Program-made: the position numbers and the translations under genes
Notes under the pieces: generated by a model
What the model saw: only the letters and a program-made list of their open reading frames with translations
Told to the model about the DNA's origin: nothing
The model's database searches: none
Assembly (NCBI GenBank): GCA_024180945.1
Contig: JAKSGN010000043.1
Coordinates: forward strand, 2,728,001-2,792,000
Length of the DNA stretch: 64,000 bases
DNA from: Macrophomina tecta
Taxonomy: Eukaryota > Ascomycota > Dothideomycetes > Botryosphaeriales > Botryosphaeriaceae
Reading direction: 5' to 3'
In this document: piece after piece, positions 44,601 to 57,280 of the stretch
How the letters are laid out: every line of letters begins with the position of its first letter
Position numbering within the stretch: position 1 is the first letter of the stretch

Positions 44601-46850
44601 GACCCGGCGACCTGGAACTGGTTTGCGACTAAGCCCAGAAAGGCTCCGGACAAGACGGGCTTGCCGGCTTTTTGCAGGTCTCGTGGATGCGCTTGGCTGA
44701 CACTGGCCCTGCCTTCGCAAGTGCCGACGCCGGCAGCCTTATCTATCTCCTGCCTGCTGTTGTTGTGCCTCTCCTCCGTGCGATTCGGGAGGAGGGTGGG
44801 CGCTGACTCGGGCGAGCGCTGGCTTTTGCCGACCGGCTCAGGCCCTCATGTCTTGTCCGTCAACCGTCTGGCCCTTTGGCGGAACTGTGCCGTGCCGCTG
44901 CGTCGCTACCGACGCTCTAGAATCCGACCGCCCGTCGGGCATTTCACGTTTCAGTCTGCAAGCCAGGCGAAGCAGTCTCGACTTGTTTGGGCCGCAACAG
45001 CGTCGTGAGCATTGCCCGTCGTTCATGCGGCGCCTGCCGTTGCCAGCAGTCTGGGCAAATACCCCGACCACCACCAACACCACGCCTCCCAAAAGCAAGC
45101 GTCCTCCGGTAGCGCTCCGGGGAACGCCCTCCGCCCCTCGTCCCGCCCCATCTATGGGCGCTCCAAAACGCGGCATGCCGTGTCTGCGAGGTCATCTGCT
45201 TGACTGTTGATGCTCCTTTTTCTGCAACTCTACGCTCCCGTACCCAGCTCTCCGCACCCAGCACCCGGCGGCGCGGGTGCGCTGCCCAGGCGCTGCTCAA
45301 TTGCGGAAATTGCTGCGTCGCGGCCGCGCATTGACGAATAGGCGGCTCCAATTTCCGCTGATTGCTGCCATTGCTACCCCCTCGACGCCTTGTCCTTGGG
45401 CTTTTTTTTGGGAGGACGCGCAGCCGTTGAGTCGGCAACGGGAGAGTCTGCAGAGACGCTGCAGGCTGGCATCATCGGCGCCGTGAAGACGCGAGCGCAC
45501 CAGCAACCGCTGAGCCACGCACGGACACAGCCTCCGTGGGGAAGGCAAAAGGAACGACAGGCCATCAATGCAATTGCTCGATAAGCGGTGGACATAATTC
45601 ATCGTGTATCACGCTGCCTCTGTATGACCTCCTGCTGTTGGTAAGTCACTTCACCCGCTGCTTATCCGCCGCCCTCCTACGTGTCTGCTGCGTGGACGTC
45701 ACTCCCTATCACCCTGCATCTCTAGTTCCCCCACGCCGAGTGCACCGGACCCCAGCCCACGTGCTCCCATACAAGCGGTTCCGCTCACTCGGGTCCCCTG
45801 AGAGACGGCCCAGCTGCTGCTGTGCCGTTCCTTCATTTCGGAAACTGCCCAGCGCACTGCGCCGCTACTGCGGGGAGCTTCGGGAGTGCTTTTAGGATGG
45901 AGAATCCGTAGATTGCTTTCTATATTCACCGCTAGCTCGGCCCCCTGAGCTGGAACGCTGGTGGTTTTCCCGACGGAAGCCTTTAATGTCAATCCCGAAG
46001 ATCATGTCGCCGCAGAGGCCTCGGCGGGAAGAGAATATATTCAGAGATACGAACCATTGTGCAAGCAGCGCTCGGGTCCGACCTGACCGCTGCATAGATC
46101 CAATACTTGCTGCGATAATCCAAATAATGTTCACGGGCCGCAACACCGCAGCCACTGGCATCGCGGGCATCGAAGATCTATGCATTGACAGCACAACGCA
46201 TCCCTCATCTTGCGTCAACCAACGACCGAGGCGGATGCACGATGGAATCGGACGGACATGCAAGCGCCTCGAGCGCACAGCAGCAAACCGCCGCAGCGTG
46301 TTTCATCGGCTGTCAGGCTGAAGTCCTTCAGCAACTGGCCGGTGACTGCGTAGTCGACGGCGAACCATTGCGCCGGGTTGTCTAAGCGTTTCCATCTCCA
46401 GGATTTCTATATATTGCGCCCCGTACAACCCTCCCGACTCGCTTCTTGCTTGCCACTTCTGCTGTTCACGCGGACGCCTATTGCAGCGGCTACCCCTGCG
46501 TCGCAAGTTCAGCAGCCGCCAGCATTCCTGTTCAGCTAATGGTACAAGCAAATACCGGCAGAAGGGATAAGCAGCTGGCGCGGTCCAGTTCCCCCTTGGC
46601 GCACCCTACACTACAGCGCTGCAGACCATCACGGAAATAGCAACAAGATAATGCAAACAGAGACACGTCGTTCGACGACCGCCCTTTTGCCTCACCGGTG
46701 GCCATCCACGGGCTGCAGGCACATGTCATCATGCCCACGCCTTGCAGGAGCCCGTACCTCTCCTTGGAGCTCCAGCTGGCAGGTTTAGTCATGCGCGCAT
46801 TCAGCCCTCAGCCCTCAGCCTCGCTGCAACTGCTGTCAAGCTACTCGAAC

Positions 46851-47114
46851 CCTCCTCACATGGTCCAGAATGGAAGGACACGATGGAACCGTGTACAGAG
46901 CTGGTTGGCGGTATGGGGCCGTCAGCATCATCCGAGGGCGTTTGTGTCAGCGCCATCGCTCAGCTCTCCTTTCTGTCCATCACCTCCTCACATGGTCCAG
47001 AATGGAAGGACACGATGGAACCGTGTACAGAGCTGGTTGGCGGTATGGGGCCGTCAGCATCATCCGAGGGCGTTTGTGTCAGCGCCATCGCTCAGCTCTC
47101 CTTTCTGTCCATCA
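46851..47114. repeat. Perfect 132-bp tandem duplication
   Basis: 46851..46982 and 46983..47114 appear identical base for base by eye, directly adjacent. Bases immediately outside differ, so the edges are sharp. The unit is a multiple of three, and all three plus-strand frames are open across both copies. Confidence 0.9.
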
Positions 47115-49038
47115 GCATCCTCGTCAGCGCTTGCGCCCCGGCGCCTTCTCCGCGAATCGCCCCCAGGTTTTCTTTCCGTCACTCGGCTCCTCCGCCCCGC
47201 GCCAGCCTCATCCTCGATCTCTACCCCGGATCATCCGCAATATTAACAATCTGCTTGGGCTGTCGTAAGCGGCGCGTGTACCCATATGTTGTGCCCAGTG
47301 AATCCGCTCGGTCACTCGAATGTAACTCGACCCATCCTCCTCGTTCACTCTTTTTCGTGCCCAACCCTGATGAGTCCACGCAAAACCACTCCCGTCCGGC
47401 CGTGGTACAAGTGCGGGCGCACCAACAACATGCCGGTATTGTAATCAGCGCAACCTTCGCCAGAATACACAAGCCCCGACGGCGAAGATAATCACTACCA
47501 ACCAACACGTACTCAGTTCTCCCAATCCAATCTCCTCAATCTCCGTGCCAAGGTTGCCCCAACACGTTGTCCAAACCGGGAACCACTTCTGTGCTTGCTC
47601 GCTCCCTGACTTCCCTACTTTCCTGATTTCCTTTGTTGTCTTGTCTGCCTTGCATAGCCCTTACCTCAGCCCTATCCCCTCTCTAGCAGGTCATCTGGCA
47701 CTCTGGCTTTTTCTTACTCCACTTACTTTCGCACCTTGCGCGCCCCAAGCCTCACTTCTTTGAAGCGCACGATATTCGACGCTTTTTTAGACCACCAGGA
47801 TTCTTGCGGTTACCAATAATTCACGATAGCGAGAGCGAACCAAGGCCGGATAGCATAGCCCTTCCCTTGTTTCACACATGGTTTTCAACACAGAAAAAGA
47901 GCGCTGATGGCCACTCAGGAAAAAAAAAAAAATCCTGCCCTTTGCCATACCGCTGCATGATGATGTGGAGACTCAAACAGATGGCAATGCCTGCCAGGGT
48001 CAACTTTAGCGTCCCACAAATACCCCGCCTTTTCCACTTTCCTGGGATCTTTTGCAATTCAGTCCGGTTTCTGTGTAGTAGGTAGGTAGGCTGGTCGGTC
48101 GGCAGCCCGCATTTTACCTGTTTCCCTTCCCGGTAACCCTTACGCTAAGCCACCGTACCCTTTAACCCCCGGCCATCCCCGCTTTTTGTTCCCTCCATCC
48201 TCCTTCCCCCCTCCCCTTCCTTCCCTTCTTCCTCGCCCCGAGCCGTCCCGCACTTCCCATTCCCGCGCACCAGTAACGCGCGTGCCCGCATGCGTCTTCG
48301 CCAACGTGCATTCGTCCCTCTCTCCCCGCCCTTTGCTCTATCTCTCTCTCGCGCACACGTACACACACACACCCTCTCTCACTCACACTTTCTCTCTCTT
48401 CTCCGCGCGCCGTAAGCGCTTCCAGCGCTGGATTTGCAAAAGCATACGTAATCAACCCGAAGTATCTGTAATTGCCACCTCGTCGTCTCCTTGGCCGCAC
48501 CATGGATGCAATTCAATGGCTGCTGCTGCTGCTGCTATGAGGCGGGGGAAATTCAATTCCTGTGCGGTCTAGATGCTACGGTTTCTCCTGAGCTACTAGC
48601 TTTCTTTCTTTCCTTTTTTTTTTTTCTTTACTTTTTCTCCTCTCGGGGGCTCGACGACCTGTCGGCCTTTTTCTTTTATTTGCTCTTTCTTCCGTCGAGG
48701 GGTTGGTTGGACGACATCTTGCAAATCCTCCGAGCGTGCGCCGGGGGGTTTTTTTTTTTTTTGCTTTTTTTTTTTTGGAAGGAGAGGGGCGTCTTGGACG
48801 ATCGCGTGAGAAAGACGTGAGAGGCGCTTTTGTGTATGCGCGTTGTTGATGTGTGGTGGTGGTGGCGCTTGCCCACTCGCAGAAAACCACCACCCTCCAC
48901 CCTCCCCAAAAAAAAGATGGTGTGGAGAGAGGAGGTGAGGAAGGTAAGGAAAGGGTAAGGCAGGCTGGCAGGGCAGTGTGAGTCGCGAGAAGCAGCCCGG
49001 GGTATCGCAATGTGTTGAGTCCGGAGCAGCCTCCCTCC

Positions 49039-49064
49039 TTTTTTTTCTTTTTTTTTTTTTTTTT
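49039..49064. repeat. Poly(T) tract
   Basis: 26 bases of T with a single C, in the pyrimidine-rich part of the gene-free stretch. Confidence 0.9.
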
Positions 49065-51389
49065 AGGATTTCCTCCGGCGGCGTGTCGGTGAGGAAGTGG
49101 TGTGGGTGAGGGCAAAGAGCATCAGAGACATTTGGGGGGTAAAAGATGAACTAGGGCGTGTGATGCCGGTGGGCTAGCCACAAATGAGTCTTGTATGCAG
49201 CGGGTTGGAGATTGCGGAAGGGGCTTGTTCGTAAGCCGAGTGCTCGCCATGCTGCCGCTGTGGTCGTACGCATGTGTGATGGAGTTTCGGAGCAATCTCC
49301 TTCCGCTTGTATACACACAATTACGTCCAAACGACTGCTTCGGCTCAGCTTGCGAAAATTGCAGAGGAATACACAGATGGCCGCCCTTGGTACCCGTCCG
49401 GCGTGGGGACCTATCAAGGGAAAGGCCGATGGCACTTCCATCGCGACAAGCTGCGGAGCCGCGCCCGACGGCCTGCGCCCGGAGCGGCAGCTGGGGCTTG
49501 GCGTTGAGTGAGACAGGCAGATATATCATGCTACAAGGGCGCGGTACCAGACCGTCGGGTTCCCTTTGTCGTTGGCCCAATGACTTTTCTCTCGAGTGCC
49601 GGGCGTAAATTAAACAAGAGGCCACCATTCGTAGGGTTTAGCACGTGTGCGTGTGCATATGCGAGGCCGAGGACGAGGACGAGAGACGGAGTGGCAAATG
49701 GTCGTATGCTTAGGGAGCCAGAAAAGCGTCACGGAAACAGAAATCAGCAGCGACAACGGAAAGAGGCAGGCCGTTGCGGTGCAGGAAGCAAGGGCTGTCG
49801 CGGTAAGGCGGCAGGCCAGAGAGAAAGAGAGCCGCACGAGGTCAGATGGCTTGCAGGAGGAGGGCCGGACTTTTACTCATTGTTTCTTTTTTTTCCCCTA
49901 CGCGGCGGCTGCCCGCATGTGCTGCGTAGACGCCCTGCCGCGTCGACGTGCGTTGAGGCGCGCAGGGGTGCCGGTCGAGGGGGATTGACTTGGCCTGCTG
50001 CGGGAGCGTTGAGAGGGAGATCTTCAGGGTCCCCTGGGGCAATGATTGGGGTGGGGGTGCGGTGCTCTCGGGACCGCTCACGGGATCGCGCATGGTGCAT
50101 GTGTTGAGGGATTGACCATTCGCACCTGGCTGTTTTCGCTTTGCATGTGAAAGGGAGGTTGGGCCAGCAACGGCCAGCACGGGTTGTCAGACGAGGCCGT
50201 CTTGCGCCATCCCTCCAGCCCACCACCACCCGAAGGGCAGGCAGATCATTTCAGATCCGATTAATAGCGTTCTGACTTTATTGCCTTGCCGACCGTCCTC
50301 GCTCCCGCAACCCCCGACGTCGTGCATGCGTCACGGCCTCTGGCCCTTGTCTGTGGGCGCCTATGGCTGTGTCTCCCGCGATGACTTCACGAGTGCTTGC
50401 TAATCTGACAAGGCCATATTGCGCGTCTTCTGCGAAATACGGCAAGGACGGCATCCGTCTTCACATGAAGCTAAGGTATTGTCCAAGGATCAGAAGTCTA
50501 GAACATGGCGCGTCCGAACGGCTCCGCATGACCCTTTCCGGTCAGCAGTGCGTCAAGCGTGAGATGGTGCGTACGAGAGGCTCAAGTCGTCCATTTCCAC
50601 TTTCGGCGATAAGGCCATATCGCGGAGGCGTGTCACGCTATGGTTGACTCCACACTTTTGATGCCCGTCGAGAGTACTTTGCTTGCATGTGGTTGACAAT
50701 TCGCGGGCCCCAGTACGTTGAGATACCCGAGGTGTACCGGAGCAGCAAAGGAACACCGGATACGCAGTACCGAATACAAGCTGACATGTGCTTCAGCATT
50801 CGATCCCATTGGCAAGTACTACACCATCCTTTCAGGAATGGAGTCAAACAATGCCGCACAAAAATTGTTGGGGAAGACCTTTCTCAACTCATGCCTGCGC
50901 CGTAAACTGCGGTCTAGAGTCTTAAATAGCTGTACTATCGCTGCAATGAAGAATCAGTTGAGCCTTTGTTACTGCAGCGATAACTCAATACCCACGGGTA
51001 CGAGGAAACATGCCTACATTCGGACAACTGCTCCATCGCTCCTTGAGCAACCATGCCCAGCACATTGCCAATGCTTTCCATCAGATGGCTATCACGCCTT
51101 GAACAACCAAGAGGCACCATACAGCGGCGCGCTTCTTAACACAGATCTACGGAGCCGCATGGAATCCTCAATGCCCCGAGACTTGGTCCATACAATCTTG
51201 CCTTTTACTGGCCGTCCTGACCCACCACACGAACTTCACTCCTCGAGAAGTCTGAACGGTATTCACAGTCAGCGTAGATATTAACCAGTACATCTCGACC
51301 GAAACATGCCACTCGCTTCAAGTTACAAGCCTATTCGAACAGCACATGCGTACACGCAGCCACTATCCAACCCCATCTCCACCCCCTGC

Positions 51390-52899
51390 TTACACCCTTC
51401 CCACCTCCCCCTTCATCCGCTCCTCCACCGCCGCCGCACTGTCCGAGCCTTTAAATTCCAAATGCAAAAAGTGCCCATTCTCCAGGATCCCCCTATCCGC
51501 CAGCGCCAACAACTCCGCCTCCACGCCCGCCTGCTTCAAATACCCCACCGTACAATGACCGTAAGTCGCATGCGGACTCGCCGCGCCCATGGCCGCCACA
51601 TACGGCACCCTCGCCACACGCGGCAGCCGCCTTGCCGGCTCGACCTGGATAACGCAGCTCCTCCTCACCGACGTATCAACCCCGACCATCGTCGTGCTCA
51701 ACTCGCTCGCATCGGCCGCGGCGGGCTTGTAATCGAGCCAGGGTGCTGGCCAGGCGCCGGGGACGCGCGGCGGTGCGCTCGACGCCCGCGTCCGTCGCCG
51801 TTGCCGTAGTAGTTCTGGAAAGGGGAGGATGTTTGCCGGGCTCGAGAGTGGTGCTTGCCGGCGACGAGGGCGGGGCAGTCGTTGGAGAGGAGCGTGCCGT
51901 GCAGCGCGCCGGTCGAGTGCGTGATCGGGAAGAAGGACGGCCGCGCGATCAGGGCGAGCAGCGCGCAGCCGGCGTGGCGCATCGAGTGCTCTTGGGCGGT
52001 CTGATTTCGAGGGGCGCGGGAGCATGGTGGATTGGAAGGCGTCGAAGACGGGGTCGCCAATTGTGTCGGGCTGGGGAGGGTGGTTTGTGAGTGGAAGTGG
52101 CAATTTGGGGAGAATGATAGAACTTGTGGAGGGTTGAAGTCTGATGCGGCGAAAGATTGGATGCTGGGCTAGGGAGGAGTCGATTCGGAGAAGGCAGAAA
52201 AGTTGGTCTTACCCCCGGGCCATTGAGTGTGGTTCTGAGACTGCGTATACGCTCAGGAGCAGTATATGCATTCTCGCTATTCTCCGCTGCGCCGCCAGAA
52301 ATGAGCGGAAACTCGGCGAGGTTGTTCTCAGTGCCGGCCGACAGAAGTCTGCTCAATAACATAGACCTGATATCCCTGCTCGACGAAGTAGCTGGTGAAT
52401 CCTTTCCGATTATCCCGAGTTTTCAGCCATGTCTTCCAAAAATTTTTAATCAGCAAACTTCGCACATCATGGAGTAGTCGATTGTACGCACGGTTTCGGT
52501 AATTGCTACTACCTAATTACCGCCGACTTAGAAAAAGAATCTTGTAAGTCCATACCATGGAAGAAGACTACAGATTGGCCTTAGTGACTCCCGCCGTCGG
52601 GGTCAAATTCTCGACATACATTTAATCATAAGTCAAGGTCCCGCGTTGATGTTGACATATCTGCCATCAACGTAAAAGTAATCGCGGTAATGCGAGGCTT
52701 TGTTCGACGCGCAGTCCGGGGAGATGACATTGACGCTTACAAAACTGGCGGCTGTGTTATTACGCCGATGTAGACCGGACCTATGGCTGAAAGTGCAGTT
52801 TGAAACCCCTGCAAGAAAGATTCTGGGCGCCTTTAATATACAGAGGAGGGCACAGATAGCCCCGCCAACCAGGCGCGAAGCATCGGCGGAGGCGCTCAA
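51390..52899 (-). pseudogene. Alpha/beta-hydrolase pseudogene with many frameshifts
   Basis: Pieces of one secreted-type alpha/beta-hydrolase follow in order on the minus strand but in changing frames: SHYRDYFYVDGRYVNI, MYVENLTPTAGVTKA, VVFFHG (oxyanion motif), WLKTRDNRKGFTSYF and GYQVYVIEQTSVGR, GTENNLAEFPLISGG, QNHTQWPG, TIGDPVFDAFQ, TAQEHSMRHAG and FFPITHSTGALHG (nucleophile serine), PVPWLDYKP-like sequence, and CTVGYLKQAGV with NGHFLHLE (histidine region). Breaks lie near 52634 (TGA), 52605, 52575, 52338, 52245, 52010 and 51790. At least one old intron (52071..52212) may also be visible. The catalytic serine and histidine regions survive as sequence, but no continuous product is possible. 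An ancestral esterase/lipase-like secreted enzyme is inferred. Confidence 0.82.
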
Positions 52900-53868
52900 A
52901 ACATGATGTTGCTCCGTGATCGCGTATACTGTTGCGCTGTACCTTGAGATATCGGGGCCAGAGCGTTTACGTCAACTGAGAAAGCCAGATTTGCTGGAAA
53001 GAACTTGGTTGGGAATAAAGTAGCAGTACCGTAGGTTTCAGTGTGATCCTCTTCGGCCCTCTGTTTCGAGACGAATCCTTCGCAGACTGGTGTCGGTGAG
53101 ATCTGGCCTCCATCAAGGTGAAGGAGAGATGCGAGATCCCCACATGCTTTTCCGCACCGCCATTGCGGGATCTAACCACCCTGGTTTAATGAGTGCGGAG
53201 GTAGGGCAATTCGCCGAATAAGTACTCGCAGTATCAAAAATCTGTGAAAGTTTCAAAGACTTCGTATTTTGCCACCGCTACCAATAACTGAACACTCCCA
53301 TACCATGGTCTACCTTGCCATTCATATCCATCAATCTCAGCCTGTACCACAAACCGACGCCACTGGGAATCCACACCTAAAGCACAAGAACAAACAGATA
53401 AGCTCCTCATCATCGGCGAGTCAACCAACCTTCCCACCTTGGCAGCGAAACCAACTCGAACCTAAAGGAGGCGAGTCAAAGTCTCTAGCCCAGAGAGGCA
53501 GAAAGATAAGAACTCCAACCAATCGGAATGAGAACCCTATGACGCTGCTCGTCATACCTTATGTGAAATGTCGAAGACGTTCATGAATGCAGTATGGGTG
53601 TAAGAGAAAAACCGAAAGATCCAGCCAGTGGCTCGGGAGGGAGGAAAGAACAAAATGATGAAGGAACAAGACAGCCAGTAAGAATTGAAAACCCTCATAC
53701 AACACCAAAACATCCAGAGATTCTCAGCCAAAGGTACAATCAAGCCCACTAAGTCCAAAGTACCTAAAAACGCCGTTTCCATGCCGTCATAGCCGACCAC
53801 GAGGCCTTTTCCTTATCCCGTGCCAACAAATAAGAATCGTTCAGGGAAACAGAAACGGCGGAATGAAA
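52900..53868. other. Intergenic region, no supported gene
   Basis: About 1 kb between the 5' end of the hydrolase relic and the 3' end of the spindle pole body gene. Open frames are short and unlike any known family. Confidence 0.5.
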
Positions 53869-56800
53869 TTAATATACGGCTCTTCTCTTCCAACCGGCAC
53901 TAGAGTTGAACTCGTGCAGGCTCTCGTCATCGCTGATGCCCTCCCAAGGCAGCTCGTCGTCGTCAGTAAGGCCGCCGATCTCGCTGTCCTTCTCTCTATC
54001 GTTGATGACAACTCGCTTGCCCTTCGCCTTATGAGCCTTCTCGCGCATCTCCTCAGGGTCAATGCCAACGCTCAACAGCGTCTCCTCGACCTCCTTCTCG
54101 TCGGCTTCGCTCAGCTGACCAGCGGCCTTTTGGCCCTCGAGAACATCGTGAAGCGCATAAATCTGATCGTCCTTTGCATTGATTGCGTTCATGAATTCGG
54201 TAATCTTGACTTGAATATCTTGGCGCTTACGTTTTCCTAGCGACGGATCGAGGTTGTGGAGCTGGGAGTCGAATGCGGCCTTCTGAATAATAAGATGTGT
54301 GCGCTCATCATGAAGCTGCTTGATGACAGAGGCCAGAGCAAGGGGAGGAGGCTGCGACGGACGCATGGTGGCGTCAACGTCGTCGGGCATGCGATCTGAT
54401 ACAGGGATAGGGTCTGGTATGTTCACAGGGGCGGTGTGTTCATCCGAACAAGAAGTCTTGCGGCACACAGTGCAGTTCGCATCGCCATGCTGCTCAACTG
54501 CAGTAGGAGCGGAGCGAGAGTGGACCGTCAAGTCAGGAATGATGAAGGCAGAGGTCATCTCCACAGGCGCGCTGCGGCGACGTCTGCTGGTAGACCTGCT
54601 ATGAGTGGAATGCTGGGTATTGTCCTTTGTCAGACTCGCTGGCTCGGAGGGATTGGCGCTCAAGATGCGACCGGTGTTGGCCTCGGTAAGGTCCATCGGG
54701 CGAGAGGCACTGGTGAGATCCTTCATAGATGACTTCCGGGGCACCGAGTGGACTGTATCATCCTTTGCCTGGCGCGTCCGGGATCTCGAGCGAGACTGTT
54801 TCCGGGCTGCGGCCCTCTCCTCTTCCAACATTTTTCGAAGTCGGGCGATCTCATCGCGGCCCATGAAGCTAAGTTCGGTAGTGTCGCCAGTGGCTTCCCG
54901 TGTATCGTTGGCTCGATCAGGGACAGCACCATGCATTGTGGGAGGAGCAGTGCGGGAATGGGTGAAAGCACTCAGGTCGGTTGTTGACTCAGTCTCGCTA
55001 TCCGCGTCTTCGTGCGCATTTGGCCGGGGATCAGATACCGAGCGGCGTTCGGCACCAAGAGCACCGGGCCTCGACTGGGAATCCGAACGAGAGGGCAGTG
55101 CTTCGGATTTCCTCCGGCTGCTGGAAGCGCGCCTCTGCCTGCTGTCAAAAACGCGAGTGCCATTCTCGATAGGTTCTTCACGCGAGGCGCGGCGTTGCGA
55201 ACCTGACCGCCGGGCATTCAGGAGCTCCTTTGTGATGCCCTGTGCTTCCCTGGCAGCATCCACCTTCTTGCGTAGGCGGGCTTCCTTGCGTGCCCATTCC
55301 TTGGTATCCTCTTGACGCTGTGCCTGAAGTTCTGCCAAGAGTATCCGCATTTCTTCGATTTCGCCGCGGAGGTTGTCATTCGCCTGTTCACCATTCAGCC
55401 CCTTAAGAGACTGAATAGTGTCGTCTCTCCTGTCAATCTTGTCTCGAAGCTCGGTCTCTCTCTTCTTCCTTGCCTTCAGCTCGTCCTGACGTTGCGCTTT
55501 AATCTGGACGACCTGTGCCTTCAAAGCATCGCTCTCCGTCTTCAACTTTGCATGCTCAGCTTGGATCGCCTGGGCCTTCTTGAGCTCCGCATGGAGAGTC
55601 TCGTTTTCCTTTCTAATTCCATTGTCATTCCGATTGGCATCCTTCTGCTGACGCTGAGAAGGGTCCTCGTATTGAGCAAGGCGATCGCGCAACTCATCAT
55701 TCTCCGCACGAAGTACTTCAACTTCCTGACGAAGGTTATCGTTCTCAACAAGAAGCTCATCGCGCTCCGTCTTGATCTCCTCCGCGTTGAAGAATGCAAC
55801 GCCGAGCTGGGTTACGGCATTGTCGCGTTCCTCCGTGACTCTCTTCGTGGCGATCTCATTGACGGAGTTCTTGCGTTCGGCACGCTCAAGACGGCTGCGA
55901 AGAGATTCAATTTGGGATTGCAGGCCTATAATATTTTAGCGAGGTACACCAAAGTTCTCTTTCGGGCAGCTTACGTGTCTTCTCAACTCTCCAGTTGTCC
56001 TTCTTATTACCCTCACCGTCAGTAGAGCCCAGGGCGCTGTCGCTGCGGCGCATATCGTCTTGGGCAGTGAGCTCAGCCTTCAGATTTGCGACCTGTGCCT
56101 CATAATCTTCGATCTTCTTGTCCGACTCGGCCTTGTCTTGCTCCATCTGTGCGAGCTTATCCTTGAGCAACTGCAGAGAAGTGTACAGGGCCTTCTCCTC
56201 GGCCGGAATGGGCACATTCTCAATTGGAACATGCTTCGTGGTGGTCTCTTCTCTTAAGCGACTTGGGATGGGTGCCGAAGCGAAACGAGAACGAGACCTT
56301 GCGCCACGCGAGAAAACGGGAGTTCCATCCTTATAGGTGCCCGAGACCAGCTCGGTCAGGTTGGGGAGATCGGGGAGCATAAATGATTGGTGCGTGCCGG
56401 TACCAGGAGCGGCTGATCGGGGTGTGGCGTAGACAGATTTCTGTGGGGTCTGGGATGGCGTGTCGTTGATGGCTATACCTGAGGCCTGGCGTGTCTTGCC
56501 GAAGCGCGGGTTCTTCGCAGTAAAATTTTGTGTTGGTGGCCTGTCGAAGAAGCTGTCGTCCTCCTTCGCAAGTGTGGCCTGGAGTGCGGCGATGGACGGG
56601 CGGTTCGCGGTCTTCTTTGGTGGCGCGCGGTCGCTGTTCCTTCCCAGCCGCGCGGCAATGTTCTCGAGGTCTTTCTGAGGCAAAGACGAGGCGCGGCGTA
56701 CCTGGGCATCACGGCGGAGGTTGACACGTTCAGCGCCGTCGCTCTTACGTGGAGTGGGCCGCGACTTGGTGCGGATGTTTTCAGAGAGGTTGTAGAGGCT

Positions 56801-57280
56801 GTCGTTCGCAATGCTAAAGTTGTTGGGCGACATGTTGCCAAGTGACTTGCGCGGGGTGTTTCTGTTACTCCTGGGCTGACCGCGACCGATTTCAATGGAT
56901 CTGCTTTCTTCGACCTCGTTGCTGTCAGAGAAGTCGTGGAACTCCTGTTGAATCTGCGAGGTGTCGATGCGCTGTTCGGGCTTTGGGGGTTGCCAGTACT
57001 TGAAGCGGGCGGCACTCGAGCGCATGTTCGTGACGGGTTGAGTGTCGTCGAAGCCTTGGTGGCGGGTGGATTCGGGGACGTCGTCCTGGGCGGGGTTGAA
57101 GCTGGACTCGGAGCCAAGGTCGAGGTCGAGTCCGCCGCTAGGGAGGGTATTGGAGTTGTCGTGGGCGATGAAGGAGGGATGAGGAAGGGGCGAGCTGCGT
57201 GATTCCCTTAGGCCCTGAGACATTTCCCGGAGCAGACGGGAGCGTGAATCGCTTGGGCTGCCCGTGGGTGATGGAGCCAT
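53869..57280 (-). CDS. ppc89: Spindle pole body protein, PPC89/Cep57-like
   Basis: Two exons, 55975..57280 and 53869..55925, with a 49-nt intron; 1120 residues if it starts at MAPSPTGSP. PPC89 of fission yeast is a core spindle pole body scaffold; Cep57 is its animal relative. The N-terminal third is disordered with many SP/TP sites. Coiled coil runs from about residue 340 and is dense at 436-680 (LQSQIESLRSRLERAERKN, ERDELLVENDNLRQE: the Cep57/PPC89 localisation domain). The C-terminal microtubule-binding block is near 960-1040 (PPPLALASVIKQLHDER, NLDPSLGKRKRQDI, INAKDDQIYALHDVLEGQ). An upstream in-frame ATG at 57382 is possible but would add a tail without family features. The protein likely anchors gamma-tubulin complexes and septation factors at the pole. 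Confidence 0.9.

Larger units (their letters stand above)
41641..51389. other. 9.7-kb stretch without a supported gene
   Basis: It lies upstream of the DUF1752 gene and downstream of the alpha/beta-hydrolase relic. 41.8-45.5 kb is very GC-rich with overlapping Ala/Arg/Pro-rich frames on both strands, a sign of composition rather than coding. 46851-47114 is a perfect tandem duplication. 47.5-49.1 kb is strongly pyrimidine-rich on the plus strand, with T-runs at 48617, 48751 and 49039. No domain, tRNA or transposase was recognised. It may be a long promoter/leader region or contain non-coding transcripts. Confidence 0.5.

Noticed and set aside
46698..47491. Frames across the 132-bp duplication that would encode a repeat protein
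   Set aside because: All three plus-strand frames are open across the repeat, so openness is not evidence of coding; no start context, domain or splice pattern supports one.
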